DNA from: Pelomonas sp. Root405
Lineage (GTDB): Bacteria; Pseudomonadota; Gammaproteobacteria; Burkholderiales; Burkholderiaceae_C
Direction: 5' to 3'
DNA: 64,000 bases
Assembly: GCF_001425165.1 (NCBI RefSeq)
Contig: NZ_LMDU01000018.1
Span: 62,001-126,000, forward strand
Position numbers and translations under genes: made by a program. Every line of letters begins with the position of its first letter. Positions within the stretch are counted from its first letter, which is position 1. Of the stretch, positions 63,282-64,000 are shown one piece after another. The notes below the pieces were generated by a model. The model saw only the letters and a list, made by a program, of their open reading frames with translations, searched no databases and was not told the DNA's origin.

Positions 63282-64000
63282 ATGTCGAACCCAGCTCAGA
63301 ACCTCCAGCCAAGCCGCCCGCGCGTCCTCTCCGGCATGCGCCCGACCGGCGCCCTGCATCTCGGCCACTACCACGGCGCCATCAAGAACTGGGTGCGGCT
63401 GCAGGACAGCCACGACTGCTTCTTCTTCGTCGCCGACTGGCATGCGCTGACCACGCAGCGCCCGAGCGGCGAGGCTCTGACGCGCCATGTCTACGAGATG
63501 GTGACCGACTGGCTGGTCGCCGGCATCGACCCTGAGCGCTGCACCCTCTTCCTGCAAAGCCGCATGCCCGAGCACGCCGAGCTGTTCACGCTGCTGGCCG
63601 TGTGCACGCCGTCCTCGTGGCTGGCGCGCATGCCCAGCTACAAGGACCAGGTCGCCGCCGACCCAGAGCTGGCCACCTATGGCTTCCTGGGCTATCCGCT
63701 GCTGCAGGCGGCGGATATCCTGCTCTACAAGCCGGCCGGTGTGCCGGTGGGCGAGGACCAGTCCGCGCACGTCGAGGTGACCCGCGAAGTCGCGCGCCGC
63801 TTCAACCGGCTCTATGCGGAGACCGCGCCCGTCTTCGTCGAGCCCCAGGCGCTGCTGACCGAGACCGCGCGGGTGCCGGGCCTGGACGGCCAGAAGATGA
63901 GCAAGAGCCTGGACAACGCCATCGCGATGCGCGAGGCGCCCGAGGTCGTTGAAGCCAAGGTCCGCACCATGCCGACCGATCCACAGCGCGTGCGCCGCAA
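63282..64000 (+). CDS. trpS: tryptophanyl-tRNA synthetase (3' end outside window)
   Basis: The first 239 codons of a class I synthetase that charges tRNA-Trp. The N-terminal pattern RVLSGMRPTGALHLGHYHGAI carries the HIGH motif (HLGH). The second signature is GLDGQKMSKSLDNAIAM (KMSKS), and the tryptophan/ATP region has VGEDQSAHVEVTREVARRFN. The frame is open at the window end, with no stop. The start ATG at 63282 begins MSNPAQNLQPSRPR; it lies 58 bases from the divergent purN start. Confidence 0.95.
   Translation, partial: MSNPAQNLQPSRPRVLSGMRPTGALHLGHYHGAIKNWVRLQDSHDCFFFVADWHALTTQRPSGEALTRHVYEMVTDWLVAGIDPERCTLFLQSRMPEHAELFTLLAVCTPSSWLARMPSYKDQVAADPELATYGFLGYPLLQAADILLYKPAGVPVGEDQSAHVEVTREVARRFNRLYAETAPVFVEPQALLTETARVPGLDGQKMSKSLDNAIAMREAPEVVEAKVRTMPTDPQRVRR

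Overview
This 64 kb window is high-GC, densely coded chromosomal DNA from a betaproteobacterium, most likely of the order Burkholderiales and near the Roseateles/Rubrivivax/Leptothrix group. The evidence is the gene order gltA-sdhE-sdhB-sdhA-sdhD-sdhC // gntR // mdh-citE-like-acnB, a separate rpmB-rpmG pair, ftsK-lolA-rarA, and full-length protein motifs throughout. The genus is an inference. I found no rRNA, insertion sequence, prophage or CRISPR array, and no stretch over 300 bases without a gene; the longest gap is 48174-48471.

Layout. 2-4777: the 3' part of a TonB-dependent receptor, an MTA/SAH deaminase (mtaD) and ribokinase (rbsK). 4886-18704: a TCA-cycle block of citrate synthase, the SdhE flavinylation factor and succinate dehydrogenase (minus strand), a GntR regulator, malate dehydrogenase, a CitE-like lyase and aconitase B. 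A chemoreceptor and a vapBC toxin-antitoxin module sit inside this block. 18720-21112: a compact minus-strand operon of a secreted protein of unknown function, an ECF-type sigma factor and a membrane-anchored ankyrin protein; this is the best candidate for an undescribed signalling system. 21233-28901: an orphan mini flagellar-rod protein, a PAS-GGDEF protein with a broken active site, exonuclease I, a FabH-like synthase, a DUF3422 protein, a Nudix-DUF4406 fusion and GMP reductase. 28926-31151: a two-component system with a His-rich CpxP/Spy-like protein.

31311-44611: valS, a 2-hydroxyacid dehydrogenase-like protein with altered catalytic residues, galU, a TusA-like/Nudix/cysM operon, tRNA-Leu(CAA), a rhomboid protease, an epimerase-like protein, an iron-sulfur flavin reductase overlapping a 2OG-Fe(II) dioxygenase, a Leu/Phe/Val-type dehydrogenase, and a saccharopine-dehydrogenase/DUF4166 fusion overlapping a DCC-family thiol protein. 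44631-52551: the livHMGF branched-chain amino-acid transporter faces a DctB/DctD-type two-component system. A strong sigma-54 promoter sequence (GG-N10-GC) lies in front of livH, so the divergent NtrC-family regulator is a natural candidate activator. An amino-acid-type binding protein follows at the end of ftsK-lolA-rarA. 52538-64000: rarA, lolA, ftsK, a CRP-family regulator, trxB, rpmB, rpmG, a DUF3016 protein, a fatty acid desaturase, an RsmB-type rRNA methyltransferase, purN and the 5' part of trpS.

Most of the window is core metabolism and translation. The accessory interest is in small regulatory units: the sigma/ankyrin operon, the vapBC promoter with overlapping repeats, the sigma-54 liv promoter, and several proteins whose active-site motifs differ from the family consensus. 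All functional calls come from reading sequence; no database search was run.
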